A DNA stretch of 64,000 nucleotides from DATCMH01 sp036563505 (GCA_036563505.1 DATCMH010000017.1:15808-79807); one strand, 5' to 3'. Shown: positions 53,604-62,844, numbered from the stretch's first letter. Translations and numbers: made by a program. Notes: a model not told the origin generated them from the sequence alone.

Positions 53604-54866
53604 CTAGGCACGCGCCGGAACATTGCCAAGGGAATGCGGCGGGGCTGCGGCATCCGCGACCCGGTGGCCGCGCCGGCGGAGAGGCTCGGGCACAACCGTT
53701 AGACAGAGCCCGTCGAACGCGAGAAGAGCTCCGCCGAGCGTAGCGCGCCAGGCCCGCCCGGCCGCGAGCGCCGGGCGCAGGCCGTTGAGGACGAGGCGTT
53801 CCAGACGCTCGAGGCGTGGCGGCTCACGCCCGGCGACGGCGGCGATAAAGCGAGCGACGACGCGCAGGAGAACGGCGTCGGGGAGGCGAACGAGGTGGGC
53901 GCCGTCGAGCGAGACTTGGGCGCCCTGCGGCCTGCCGGCGATCAAGACTTCCCTCCCGTCGGTCGCGACGGAGATGGGCGGGGTGGGAAGCGGTGCCGCT
54001 TGCGCGAAGGGGCGAGATCGCTGCGACGCGTCTTCGCCGTCATTCCGGGGCGCCGCAGGCGAACCCGGAACCCGTGGATGGACGAAAACAGCGCTGGGTT
54101 CCGGGTTCTCGGCTTCGCTGAGCCCCGGAATGACGAGCAGCTCAGCCCCCGCCAGCACCTCGTCGACCTGCGCCTGCAACGCGTCCTCGGCCTGCTGGGC
54201 ACGGCGCGCGAGGGTCGCGAGGCGCCGCGGGGTCAGGCCCTCGCGGGCGAGGACCGCCTGGAGACGCCGCAGACGCGGACGGGCGAAGCGCGGGTCGGCG
54301 TTGGAGGGATCCGACGCGAACGGCCACTCCTCGGTCCGACAGGTCGCGACCAGGCGCGCCTTGGCGACCGGCAGGAAGGGCCGGCACAGGGCGACGTCGC
54401 CAAGGAACGTCACGGAGCGCATCGCGCCGAGGCCGCCTATGCCGGAGCCCCACGCGAGGCGCATGAGAACCGTCTCGGCCTGGTCGTCCAGGGTGTGTCC
54501 GGTAAGGATGCGGGCGGCTCCCTCCTCCCGGGCGCAGGCGAGGAGCAGCGCCGAGCGCGCCTCGCGCGCGCGCTCCTGCAGGCCGGCGCGCGGTTTCGGC
54601 CCCTCCCAGGCGAGGATATGGTGGCTCAAGCCGAGCGCCGCGGCTTGCGCGCCGACAGCGTCGGCTTCAGCGCGCGCCTCGGGCCGCAGGCCGTGGTCGA
54701 CAGTGGCGACGAGGACGTCGTACCGCCGCAGCCGGGCGACGAGATGCATCAGGGCGGTGGAGTCGGGCCCGCCGGAGACGGCGAGCAAGACGGGCGCGCC
54801 GTCTGTGAGGAGGGGCGATAAAAGAGCTCCGGCCTCGGAAGGCGCGAGAGGGGCGGCCCGGCTCAC
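53604..54866 (-). CDS. tilS: tRNA(Ile)-lysidine synthase, with in-frame repeat insertion
   Basis: A 420-residue enzyme that converts the wobble cytidine of tRNA-Ile2 to lysidine. The PP-loop ATPase motif SGGPDS is at residues 31-36. LTGHTLDDQAETVLMRLA follows near 125. Residues 245-276 (VIPGLSEAENPEPSAVF and RVPGSPAAPRNDGE) are encoded by a palindromic intergenic repeat, family A copy 2, between the catalytic and C-terminal domains. The frame is kept, so the insert is translated. The start GTG overlaps the TGA of cpoB by four bases (GTGA). Confidence 0.93.
   Translation of the reverse strand: MSRAAPLAPSEAGALLSPLLTDGAPVLLAVSGGPDSTALMHLVARLRRYDVLVATVDHGLRPEARAEADAVGAQAAALGLSHHILAWEGPKPRAGLQERAREARSALLLACAREEGAARILTGHTLDDQAETVLMRLAWGSGIGGLGAMRSVTFLGDVALCRPFLPVAKARLVATCRTEEWPFASDPSNADPRFARPRLRRLQAVLAREGLTPRRLATLARRAQQAEDALQAQVDEVLAGAELLVIPGLSEAENPEPSAVFVHPRVPGSPAAPRNDGEDASQRSRPFAQAAPLPTPPISVATDGREVLIAGRPQGAQVSLDGAHLVRLPDAVLLRVVARFIAAVAGREPPRLERLERLVLNGLRPALAAGRAWRATLGGALLAFDGLCLTVVPEPLRRRGHRVADAAAPPHSLGNVPARA
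54040..54133. repeat. Palindromic repeat, family A copy 2, inside tilS
   Basis: A 94-bp copy with perfect 11-bp ends, TCATTCCGGGG and CCCCGGAATGA. It lies wholly within the tilS coding region and encodes residues 245-276 in the minus-strand reading. It has shorter inner arms than copies 1 and 3. Confidence 0.88.
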
Positions 54867-55852
54867 GCGGTGCAGCGCGCCCGCTTCTGCTCGCGGTCGA
54901 CGCCCTGGCGCACGGTCGGAGCGGCCTGCGGGAACTTGCGCTCGAGCTCGGCGAAGGTGGCGCAGGCCTGCTCGCGGGCGCCGAGGGCGTTGAGCGCCAC
55001 GCCGAGCTTCAGCATCGCGTCGGGCGCCTTGCCCGAGCGCGCGTGCTCCGTCGAGATCTTCAGGAACTGCTCCGCTGCCTCGCGGGGCCGGCTGCGCTGG
55101 AGGTAGCTTTCGCCGAGCCAGTACAGCGCCTCGGGCACCAGCCGGTCGCGCGGATGCGATTGCAGGAACTGCCGGAAGCTCATCTCGGCCTGCTCGTAGT
55201 TCTTCTGCAGGACGTAGGCGTAGGCGAGATCGTAATCGCTCCGGGCGTCGCCCGAGGGGCTCGTCGCGGCGACGCTCGGGGCGGCCGGCGGCACGCGGGC
55301 GGGCGGCGCGGGCGGAGGCGCCGCGCCGACGCGGCCCATGCGCGAGAGGTCGAGCGGGCCACCCGGAACGTCGTCGTCGCCGTCATCGGGCCCAGGCAAA
55401 GCTCCGCCCGGCACCGGGCCGCCCCCGACGGGACCGCCCGGCAAGGCGGCGACCGGCCCCGGCGTCGTGCCGAGGCTACGGGGAGCGCCGGGCGCCGCGG
55501 GCTGCGCGGAGGGGTCGAAAGCGTCGCTGCGCTTCGGGGGCCGGGACGCCGGCGACCCCGGGGTCGGCGCCGAGCCGGCCGGGGCCGGCGTCGTCGCCGG
55601 CTGGGCGGTGCGCGGGCCACCGCGCTCCTGGAAGCGGAACTCCACGTCCTCCTGGAACTTGCGCACTTGCTCCTTGAGCTGCCGGTTCTCGAACTGAAGC
55701 TGCTCGATCTGCCCGGACATCTGCCGCATCTGGTGTTCCAAACGGGTCATGCGGACGACGAACTCGGCCGCATCCTGGGCGCGGGGCGCGGGCGCGAAAG
55801 CGGGGGCGCCCGCGAGCAGGATGCCGAAAAGGGCGGTGGCGATGAGGCGCAT
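54863..55852 (-). CDS. cpoB: Cell division coordinator CpoB (YbgF)
   Basis: A 329-residue periplasmic protein. A signal peptide of about 25 residues is followed by a coiled-coil trimerisation segment (HQMRQMSGQIEQLQFENRQL at about 40-60). A Pro/Gly-rich link of about 130 residues follows, then C-terminal TPR repeats with DLAYAYVLQKNYEQAEMSF and ALYWLGESYLQRSRPREAAE. CpoB links the Tol-Pal complex to peptidoglycan synthesis at division. The stop codon overlaps the tilS start by four bases. A repeat (55955-56122) separates it from pal upstream. Confidence 0.93.
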   Translation of the reverse strand: MRLIATALFGILLAGAPAFAPAPRAQDAAEFVVRMTRLEHQMRQMSGQIEQLQFENRQLKEQVRKFQEDVEFRFQERGGPRTAQPATTPAPAGSAPTPGSPASRPPKRSDAFDPSAQPAAPGAPRSLGTTPGPVAALPGGPVGGGPVPGGALPGPDDGDDDVPGGPLDLSRMGRVGAAPPPAPPARVPPAAPSVAATSPSGDARSDYDLAYAYVLQKNYEQAEMSFRQFLQSHPRDRLVPEALYWLGESYLQRSRPREAAEQFLKISTEHARSGKAPDAMLKLGVALNALGAREQACATFAELERKFPQAAPTVRQGVDREQKRARCTA

Positions 55853-55954
55853 GGCTTGACGATGAGGCCGATCGAGAGGGGCGCGGATCGGCCCCGTATC
55901 ATGACGGCGGCGATGGCGAAATGGTGGCGGTTCAGCCTTCAATGGCCCGGCTAG

Positions 55955-56122
55955 CCCCTCTCCCCTTGTGGGAGAGGGCTTCGCCTGCGCACTGGCAGGC
56001 GAAGCAAGGGAGCGCAGCGACCGAAGGGTGAGGGGTATGGTGCCGCCCCTCGGGCCTATGCCCAGCGCCCCCTCATCCGGCCGGCTTGCGCCGGCCACCT
56101 TCTCCCACAAGGGGGAGAAGGC
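55955..56122. repeat. C-family repeat fragment between pal and cpoB
   Basis: A 168-bp stretch with CCCCTCTCCCCTTGTGGGAGAGGG, an inner hairpin CTTCGCCTGCGC-ACTGGCAGGCGAAG and GGGTGAGGGG. It continues with CCCCTCATCCGGCCGG and CTTCTCCCACAAGGGGGAGAAG. The first half is the reverse orientation of the left half of family C. No gene is seen. Confidence 0.7.
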
Positions 56123-56127
56123 GGGAG

Positions 56128-56643
56128 TTACGATCCCGCGCCGCCGTCGAGCACGGTCACGGCGCGGCGGTTCTGGGACCAGCAGGAGATGTCGTTGCAG
56201 ACCGCAACCGGGCGCTCCTTGCCGTAGGAGACGATGCGGATGCGCTGGCCCGGGATGCCGCGGGAGCCGAGATAATCGCGCACCGTTTGGGCGCGGCGCG
56301 ACCCGAGCGAGTAGTTGTACTCGCGGGTGCCGCGCTCGTCGGCGTGGCCTTCGATCAGGAAGGTGTAGCGTGGGTAGCGGGAAAGCCACTGCGCCTGCTT
56401 GTCGAGAGTCGCGGTGGCGATCGGCGTGAGGTCGGAGGAATCGCTGTCGAAGAAGACGCGATCGCCGACATTGACCACGAAATCCTGGGCGCTGCCCGGG
56501 GTGGCGGCGCCTCCCGCGCCGTAGCCTCCCGCGCCGCCGGCACCGGCATCGGCGGTTTGCTTGTTCGAGCAGGCGGCCATCGTCAGCGCGACGGCAAGGG
56601 CAGCGGCGATTTTGGCGGCGCGCGGCAGCGGAAGCGACAGCAT
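56128..56643 (-). CDS. pal: Peptidoglycan-associated lipoprotein Pal
   Basis: A 171-residue outer-membrane lipoprotein. The lipobox is MAAC, with the cysteine near residue 25. The OmpA-like C-terminal domain includes IEGHADERGTREYNYSLGSR, which binds diaminopimelate in peptidoglycan. It is expected to interact with TolB and TolA. A Gly/Ala linker connects the lipid anchor to the domain. It lies downstream of a hybrid histidine kinase gene, whereas in most relatives it directly follows tolB. Confidence 0.96.
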   Translation of the reverse strand: MLSLPLPRAAKIAAALAVALTMAACSNKQTADAGAGGAGGYGAGGAATPGSAQDFVVNVGDRVFFDSDSSDLTPIATATLDKQAQWLSRYPRYTFLIEGHADERGTREYNYSLGSRRAQTVRDYLGSRGIPGQRIRIVSYGKERPVAVCNDISCWSQNRRAVTVLDGGAGS

Positions 56644-56846
56644 CGGCGAAGAACTCCTCGAGGAACGCGGGCGCGGCGGGCGTCACGGTCGGGCCCGGAG
56701 CGCGATGCCTCAGGCCTAGCCCGCGCGGGTTAAGCGAAGGTTCTCGTCAACCTTGACGAACCCTTGCACTGAGAGCCCGAAAGCCACAGCGGTGCGAAAG
56801 CCGGCGACAGGGTTAATCAAGCGTGAATGCGGCGAAGGCGGGGCGC

Positions 56847-58895
56847 TCAGCGGCGCGCCCGCTCGCCGAACAGGGGCACGATGTCGGCGCTCGCCGCGTC
56901 GCCGAACTGGCCCTGGATCGCTTCGCTGAGCTTGCGGCCGGTGATCGGCTTCAGCACGAACGGCACATCGCCGATCTCGGCGGCTCCCCGCGGGTCGCCG
57001 GTGATGACGAGAACCGGCAGGCCGGGGCGCTGCCGGCGGATCTCCCGCGCCAGCGCCGCGCCGTCCATGCCCCCCGGCATCGCGAGGTCCGTCAGCACGA
57101 GATCAGGCGCCCGCGCCTCGATCGCCGCTAAGGCCGCCTCGGGTCCGAGCGCGACGTCCGCCTCGTAGCCGATCTCGCCGAGGACGAGGCTCAAGGCGGC
57201 CGCTACTTCAGGGTCGTCGTCGACGACGAGGACGCGACCGTGGCGGTCCGGAACCCGCGGCTCGTCGATCATGTCGGCATCGCGGGAGGGGCCGCCGATG
57301 CGGGCCTGCGCCGCGGCGCGGGGGAGAAACAGCGTGATCTGCGTGCCCTGCCCCGGCGCGCTGCGCAGGTCCACGGCGCCGCCTTGGCGATGCACGAAGG
57401 ATTGCACTTGGGACAATCCTAAGCCGGAAGCGTCGCTCGGATCCTTGGTGGTGAAGAAGGGCTCGAAGACCTGCCCCTGGATGTCGGGGGCGATGCCGCT
57501 GCCGGTGTCGCGAGCGGTGATGCGGACGCAGTCGCCCGCGAGCCTCGCCTCGGCCGTGGGCGCCTCCCAGGCGCGGCCGTTCGCGGCCTCGATGGTGATC
57601 GTACCGCCTTTCGGCATGGCGTCGCGCGCGTTGAGGACGAGGTTGACCACCGCCGTCTCGAGCTGGCCGGGGTCGGCCTCGATCGGCCACAGCTCGCCTT
57701 CGATGGAAAGCTTGACCTCGACCGATTGGGCGAGGAGCGCGCGTTCCAGGAGATCGCTGATGGCATGCAGGTGCTGGCCGACGTCGATGACCTCGCGAAC
57801 CGGGGCGCGGCGGCGCGCGAAGGCGAGGAGCCGGCCGACGAGGCTGCCGGCCTGGTCGGCGGCGACGAGGACGTTCAGGAGCCGGCGCTGCAGCTCCGGC
57901 TCACCCTTGAGGCGCTTGGCGAGAAGGTCGACGGTGCTGCCGATCACCTGGAGCTTGTTGTTGAGGTCGTGGGCGACGCCGCCCGTGAGCCGGCCCATGG
58001 CCTCGAGACGCTGTGTCTCGGCCAGGCGCTCCTGGACCCGCCGCCGAACCTCGACTTCAGCTGCGAGCTGGTCCGTGGCGCTGGCGACGCGTTCGGAGAG
58101 GAGCTGGTTGAGATCGTCCTGCAAGGCCTCGGCCCGCTTGAGATCCTCGATGTCGGTGGCCGTGGTGAGCCAGGCGCCCTCGCCGAAGCTCGGCAGGGGC
58201 ACGCCGGCGATGCGGTGCCAGCGGTAGACCCCGTCGAAGCGCCGCAGGCGTGCTTCCGAGACCTGCGGCTCGCCGGCGCGCAGCCGTTCGGTCCGTCCTT
58301 CGAGGGCCCCGAGATCGTCGGGATGCACGATCGAGCGGCGCGCCTCGAGGTCCGGCAGCTCGCGGCCGGCATAGGCCGCCATCCGGCTGTTCTGATGCAG
58401 GGTGCGTCCGTCGGCGGCGCAAATCCAGATCAGGGCCGGCAGGCTCTCCGCGACCGCGCTGAGCCGCGCTTCGCTCTCGCGCGACGCCTCCTCGGCAAGC
58501 CGGGCGTTCTCGACGTCGATCGAGGCGCCGACCCAATGGGTGATTTGGTCGCCCCGGTGGACCGGCGCCATGGTGATCGCGTGACGGCGATACGCGCCGT
58601 CGTGACCGAGGAGCCGGAGCTCGAAGGAGAACGGAACGCCGAGGGCGAAGGCCTCTGCCCGGCGGGCGATGGCCGCCGCGCGGTCGTCCGGGTGGATGAG
58701 GGCGAAGCGTTCCTCGAGCGTCGGGCAGTCGCGGCCGTGATAGGCGCGCATCGGCCGGTTCGCGAACAGCGCCGTGCCGTCGGGCGCCGTCACCCAAATG
58801 CTGTGCGGCAGGGCGTCGGCCCAGTCCGCCGTTCCGGCCGTGACCGGCGAGAGCCGGTCCGCGAGGCGGCGCAGCGCGGCGGCGAAGAGGCGCAT
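56847..58895 (-). CDS. PAS-PAS hybrid histidine kinase with receiver
   Basis: A 682-residue cytoplasmic sensor without membrane helices. PAS domains lie at about residues 25-130 and 145-250. HisKA has H309 in GGVAHDLNN. The ATPase domain has N422 in VNLVLNARDAMPKGGTI and the G-box ARDTGSGIAP. A receiver domain at about 553-670 has D603 in LTDLAMPG and K649 in VLKP. It can probably autophosphorylate and pass phosphate to its own receiver or to a phosphotransferase. The signal is unknown. It starts 13 bases after the tolB stop, so it is likely co-transcribed with the tol genes. Confidence 0.9.
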   Translation of the reverse strand: MRLFAAALRRLADRLSPVTAGTADWADALPHSIWVTAPDGTALFANRPMRAYHGRDCPTLEERFALIHPDDRAAAIARRAEAFALGVPFSFELRLLGHDGAYRRHAITMAPVHRGDQITHWVGASIDVENARLAEEASRESEARLSAVAESLPALIWICAADGRTLHQNSRMAAYAGRELPDLEARRSIVHPDDLGALEGRTERLRAGEPQVSEARLRRFDGVYRWHRIAGVPLPSFGEGAWLTTATDIEDLKRAEALQDDLNQLLSERVASATDQLAAEVEVRRRVQERLAETQRLEAMGRLTGGVAHDLNNKLQVIGSTVDLLAKRLKGEPELQRRLLNVLVAADQAGSLVGRLLAFARRRAPVREVIDVGQHLHAISDLLERALLAQSVEVKLSIEGELWPIEADPGQLETAVVNLVLNARDAMPKGGTITIEAANGRAWEAPTAEARLAGDCVRITARDTGSGIAPDIQGQVFEPFFTTKDPSDASGLGLSQVQSFVHRQGGAVDLRSAPGQGTQITLFLPRAAAQARIGGPSRDADMIDEPRVPDRHGRVLVVDDDPEVAAALSLVLGEIGYEADVALGPEAALAAIEARAPDLVLTDLAMPGGMDGAALAREIRRQRPGLPVLVITGDPRGAAEIGDVPFVLKPITGRKLSEAIQGQFGDAASADIVPLFGERARR

Positions 58896-58908
58896 GCGCG
58901 GACCAAGC

Positions 58909-60258
58909 CTAGCGCTGTTCGGTCAGGAGCGGCGACCAGGTCGGGTCCGACGCGAAGCTCGGTGTCGGTACCGGCTGCTCCACCCGGCCGGTGATGTCGA
59001 CCATGTAGAGCTTGCCGCCGCCCTGCCCGCCGGGATCGCGGAAGAAGGTCACGTACTGTCCGTTCGGCGCCCAGGTCGGCCCCTCGTTGTGGAAACCCTC
59101 CGTGAGGAGGCGTTCGCCGGAGCCGTCGGGGCGCATGACGCCGATGGCGAAGCCGCCCTTCGTCTGCTTCGTGAAGGCGATCAGGTCGCCCCGCGGCGAC
59201 CAGGCCGGCTGGGAATAGGAGCCGTCGCCGAAGGAGATCCGCCGCGGGTTCGAGCCGTCGACGCCCATGACGTAGATCTGCTGCTTGCCGCCGCGGTCGC
59301 TCTCGAAGACGAGCTCGCGCCCGTCCGGCGAGTAGGCCGGCGAGGTGTCGATGGCGGTGGTCGAGGTGATCCGCGTCGTGGTGCGGGAGCCGAGATCCAT
59401 GGCGAAGATGTTGGCGTTCCCGCCCTGCTGCAGGCTCATCACGATGCGCTGCCCGTCAGGCGAGAAGCGCGGGCTCGAGGTCATGTCGGGGAAGTTGCCG
59501 ACCACCTGGCGCGAGCCCGTCTCGAGGTTGATCACCTGCACCCGCGGCGGCTCGCCGGAGCGCTGCGCCATGTAGGCGATGTCCTGCGTTTTCGGCGAGT
59601 AACGCGGCGTGACGACGAGGGTGTCGCCCTGCGTCAGGTAGCGCACGTTGGCGCCGTCCTGGTCCATGATGGCGAGGCGCTTGCGCCGGTTCTCCTTCGG
59701 ACCGGACTCGTCGACGAAGACGATGCGGCTGTCGAAGAAGCCGCCCACCCCCGTGATCTTGGTGTAGACCGCGTCGGAGATGATGTGGCCGACCCGGCGC
59801 CAGTTGTTCGGATCGGTAAAGTACTGCTGCCCGGCGATCTGCTGGCCGGCGACCACGTCCCAAAGGCGGAACTCCGCTTTGAGCCGTCCTGACGGATCGC
59901 GCGTGACGCGGCCGGTGACGAGGCCCTGCACGCCCGTGCCTTTCCATGCGTCGAAGCCCGGCGCCGCGTCGAAGGCGGGCTGGCGTTCCGGGAACTTGGC
60001 CTTGTCGATCGGGACGAAGTAGCCCGAGCGCTTCAGGTTGTTCGCGACGATGCCGGCGACTCGCTGGCCGAGGTCGCCCTCGCCCGCGAAGTCGGCCACC
60101 GCGATCGGGATCGGCTGGAAGTTGCCGCGGCGAACGTCGATGACGAGCTCAGCCCGCGCAGGAGCAGCGAGCATCGGTCCCGCGACAAGGGCGAGCGCGG
60201 CGCAGCCCAGGCGGAGGGCGGCGAGGCCGCGGCGGAGGGAGACAGAGACGAAGGGCAT
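58909..60258 (-). CDS. tolB: Tol-Pal system protein TolB
   Basis: A 449-residue periplasmic protein with a signal peptide (about 36 residues, ending near APARA-E), an N-terminal domain with VIDVRRGNFQPIPIAVADFA and a six-bladed beta-propeller with repeated SPDG-type turns (SPRFSPDGQRIVMS, PAYSPDGRELVFE, PAWSPRGDLIAF). It links Pal and TolA. The ATG at 60258 gives a standard signal; an upstream in-frame ATG at 60324 is less likely. A hybrid kinase gene follows. Confidence 0.96.
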   Translation of the reverse strand: MPFVSVSLRRGLAALRLGCAALALVAGPMLAAPARAELVIDVRRGNFQPIPIAVADFAGEGDLGQRVAGIVANNLKRSGYFVPIDKAKFPERQPAFDAAPGFDAWKGTGVQGLVTGRVTRDPSGRLKAEFRLWDVVAGQQIAGQQYFTDPNNWRRVGHIISDAVYTKITGVGGFFDSRIVFVDESGPKENRRKRLAIMDQDGANVRYLTQGDTLVVTPRYSPKTQDIAYMAQRSGEPPRVQVINLETGSRQVVGNFPDMTSSPRFSPDGQRIVMSLQQGGNANIFAMDLGSRTTTRITSTTAIDTSPAYSPDGRELVFESDRGGKQQIYVMGVDGSNPRRISFGDGSYSQPAWSPRGDLIAFTKQTKGGFAIGVMRPDGSGERLLTEGFHNEGPTWAPNGQYVTFFRDPGGQGGGKLYMVDITGRVEQPVPTPSFASDPTWSPLLTEQR

Positions 60259-60331
60259 GGGCGGGCGGGGCTCGAGTGTCGTCGCGGCGGGCGGTCGGCG
60301 TCGGGCCCCAAAGTGAGGGCTCATCGACGCG

Positions 60332-61648
60332 TCAGCCCATGTCGCGCGGGTCGAAGTTGACGGTGAGCGTCTTCCAATCCTCGTAATAGGGCTGGAATTG
60401 GGCCGGAATGCGCAGCGGCGCGCAGCGCCGCGTGGCGCGGGTCGCCGAATCCGCTACCGTTCGGAAGAGGGGATCGGCGGAATTGTTCAACACCGCCGGC
60501 TCCCCGGCGAGGGTGCCGTCCTGGTTCAGGCGCACCCGTACGCTCGGCACCGGCGGCCGGTCGGCCGATTGCACGCCGATCGGCGCTTGCCAGCAGCGGT
60601 GGAGCTGGTCGCGCAGGAGACCCATCAGCGCGTCGCGCTGGCTCGGGTTGAGGCGCTGCGCTGCGCCCGTGGCCGTGCCGAGGGAGGCGGTGCGCTGCAC
60701 TTCCTTGGCCGTCGACCCCGAGGACTGGGCCGGTTCCTTCGACTGCAGCAGGCGGCTGATGTCGCCGGCGTTGAACTTGTCGGCGAGCTCGGCCTGGCGC
60801 TTGGCTTTCGCTTCCGCCTCGGCTTTGGTCTTCGCGTCGGCCTTGGCTTTGGCTTCGGCAACCTGGCGCGCCTTGGCCTCGGCGAGCTGCTTCTGGCGCT
60901 CGGCCTCTGCGAGAGCTTGGGCCTTCGCCTCAGCCTCTGCCTCCGCCTTGGCTTTCGCCTCGGCCAGCGCCTGAGCTTTGGCTTCGGCCTGAGCCTTCGC
61001 GGCCGCTTTCGCCTCGGCCTCGGCCCGCGCCTTGGCCGCGGCCTTCGCCTCGGCGACGCGCTTGGCCTCCGCTTCGGCCTTCGCCTCGGCGTCGGCTTTC
61101 GCCTTCTCGACGCGGGCGCGCTCGATCGCCTCCGCTTCCTGCTTCTCGACGAGCTTGGCGAGGTCCTCGCGCTTCGGCGGCGGGGCGGCCGCCGGCTCGG
61201 GCGCCTTGGCGACCTCGCGCCGCGGAGGCGCGGGCGCCGGCGGTTCCGGCGGCTCGATTACGGGACGGCTCGGCGGGGCGGGCGGAGGGGGCGGCGCGGC
61301 CGCGGCCTCGACCGCTTCCTCCGCCACCTTCATCTCGGCCGGACGCTTGGGCGGCGACGGATTGTCTTTGGGCGCCTCGCCCGGGTCGCGCTCTTGGCGC
61401 GTCTCCGCCTGGCGCTCGGCGCGGGGCTTCGGCTCGGGCTTCGCCTCCTTGGCGGAGGTCTCGCCCTTGGTGATCTCGGAGATCTGGTTCTCGGTGACGA
61501 CCTCGACGGGGATGCCCTCCTCCGCCTCGGGTAGCTTCGTGCCGGCCGCGACGAAGAGGGCCGTGGCGAGGAGGGCGGCATGCGCCACCCCCGACACCCA
61601 GACACCCGGCTCCGATCGGTCGAACTTCAGCCCCACGATCCTCACCAC
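60332..61648 (-). CDS. tolA: Tol-Pal system protein TolA
   Basis: A 438-residue inner-membrane protein. One membrane helix lies near residues 18-36 (VWVSGVAHAALLATALFVAA). A long Ala/Lys/Glu helical region with a Pro-rich segment covers about 60-300. A C-terminal domain (about 340-438) has RCWQAPIGVQSADRPPVPSV and ADSATRATRRCAPLRIP, which bind TolB and Pal. It transmits energy from TolQR across the periplasm. The start codon is GTG. A 29-base gap separates it from tolR. Confidence 0.93.
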   Translation of the reverse strand: MVRIVGLKFDRSEPGVWVSGVAHAALLATALFVAAGTKLPEAEEGIPVEVVTENQISEITKGETSAKEAKPEPKPRAERQAETRQERDPGEAPKDNPSPPKRPAEMKVAEEAVEAAAAPPPPPAPPSRPVIEPPEPPAPAPPRREVAKAPEPAAAPPPKREDLAKLVEKQEAEAIERARVEKAKADAEAKAEAEAKRVAEAKAAAKARAEAEAKAAAKAQAEAKAQALAEAKAKAEAEAEAKAQALAEAERQKQLAEAKARQVAEAKAKADAKTKAEAEAKAKRQAELADKFNAGDISRLLQSKEPAQSSGSTAKEVQRTASLGTATGAAQRLNPSQRDALMGLLRDQLHRCWQAPIGVQSADRPPVPSVRVRLNQDGTLAGEPAVLNNSADPLFRTVADSATRATRRCAPLRIPAQFQPYYEDWKTLTVNFDPRDMG

Positions 61649-61677
61649 TGCCCGCCGAAGCGGGCTCCCCTGCCAGT

Positions 61678-62121
61678 TCAGCGCTGGTCCGGCTCCGTCA
61701 CGAGAGCGACGCGCTTGAAGCCGCCTCCCGTAACGATCGCCATGACCTGAGCGACCCGGCCGTAATCGACCTTCTTGTCGCCGCGCACGAAAACCCGCTC
61801 CTCGGCGCCCTGCTTGGCGCTCGCCTGGAGCTTGGCGATGATCTCGTCGTCGCGAAGCTCCGCCTCACCCAGGAACACCTGACCCGTCGCCCGGATCGAC
61901 AAGGTGATCGGCTTCGCGTCGACGTTGAGCGGCGCCGCTTTGGTCTGGGGCAGGTCGAGAGGCACGCCCACTGTCATCAACGGCGCCGCCACCATGAAGA
62001 TGATGAGGAGCACCAGCATGACGTCGATGAACGGCGTCATGTTGATCTCGTTGATCGCGCCGCTCCGGCGCGCCCGGCGCCGGCGCCGGGCGCCGACCTG
62101 CATTCCTGCTGCGAGAGCCAT
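61678..62121 (-). CDS. tolR: Tol-Pal system protein TolR
   Basis: A 147-residue protein with a basic N-terminus and one membrane helix, NMTPFIDVMLVLLIIFMVAA, whose aspartate carries protons. A periplasmic ExbD/TolR domain covers the rest. With TolQ it forms the proton channel that drives TolA. A run of arginines before the helix (RRRRRARR) is stronger than usual and may aid orientation. tolQ lies 12 bases upstream. Confidence 0.96.
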   Translation of the reverse strand: MALAAGMQVGARRRRRARRSGAINEINMTPFIDVMLVLLIIFMVAAPLMTVGVPLDLPQTKAAPLNVDAKPITLSIRATGQVFLGEAELRDDEIIAKLQASAKQGAEERVFVRGDKKVDYGRVAQVMAIVTGGGFKRVALVTEPDQR

Positions 62122-62133
62122 GATCGCGCTCCC

Positions 62134-62844
62134 TTAAGCCGCGTGCGCCAGGCGCTCGTCGATCTGCCGAGACAGGATCGCCGAGAACTCGTCCGCGAAG
62201 CCCTCCAGCCGCCCTTGCAGCTTGCCAACCTCGCCCTGGAGCTTGTTGTAGGCGAGCACCGCCGGGATCGCCGCGAAGAGGCCGATGGCGGTGGCAAACA
62301 GCGCCTCGGCGATGCCCGGCGCCACGACGGCGAGGCTCGTGTTCTTCGAGGCGGCGATGGAGGTGAAGGAGTTCATGATGCCCACCACCGTGCCGAAGAG
62401 GCCGATATAGGGGCCGGCCGAGCCGATGGAGGCGAGCACCGTGAGCTTCGACTCCAGCCGCTCGATCTCGCGCTGGATCGTGACGTCGAGCACCTTGTCG
62501 ATGCGCTGCGACAGGCTCGCCACCTGACGGCCGGAGCCCTCGAAGGAGCGCTTCCACTCGCGCATGGCGGCCACGAAGACGGCGCCGAGATCCGAGGTCG
62601 GACGGTTCTGGAGCGAGCGATAGAGCTCCTCCAGGGATTGGCCCGACCAGAACACCTCCTCGAAGCGGTCCATGGCGCGGCGGGTGCGGGCAAACATCAT
62701 CGTCTTGTCGACGATGATGGCCCAGCACCAGATGGAAGCCGCCACGAGCCCGATCATCACGAGCTTCACGACGAAATGGGCCTGCCAGAACAGGCTCCAG
62801 AGGGAGAGGTCGTGGGCGGTCTGGACGGCGTCGGCGGGATTCAT
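62134..62844 (-). CDS. tolQ: Tol-Pal system protein TolQ
   Basis: A 236-residue inner-membrane protein with three helices. GSAGPYIGLFGTVVGIMNSF and APGIAEALFATAIGLFAAIP are the MotA/TolQ/ExbB-type proton-channel helices. The ATG at 62844 is set by GAGG 9 bases upstream; an ATG at 62853 touches that site. It heads the tolQRAB series. The 379-bp gap upstream holds a terminator of the previous unit and a TTAA pair. Confidence 0.96.
   Translation of the reverse strand: MNPADAVQTAHDLSLWSLFWQAHFVVKLVMIGLVAASIWCWAIIVDKTMMFARTRRAMDRFEEVFWSGQSLEELYRSLQNRPTSDLGAVFVAAMREWKRSFEGSGRQVASLSQRIDKVLDVTIQREIERLESKLTVLASIGSAGPYIGLFGTVVGIMNSFTSIAASKNTSLAVVAPGIAEALFATAIGLFAAIPAVLAYNKLQGEVGKLQGRLEGFADEFSAILSRQIDERLAHAA

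Noticed and set aside
56733..56756. Operator or terminator between pal and the hybrid kinase
   Set aside because: A GGTT-CGTCAA / TTGACG-AACC imperfect palindrome is present, but with a bulge, no T tract and no clear promoter match.
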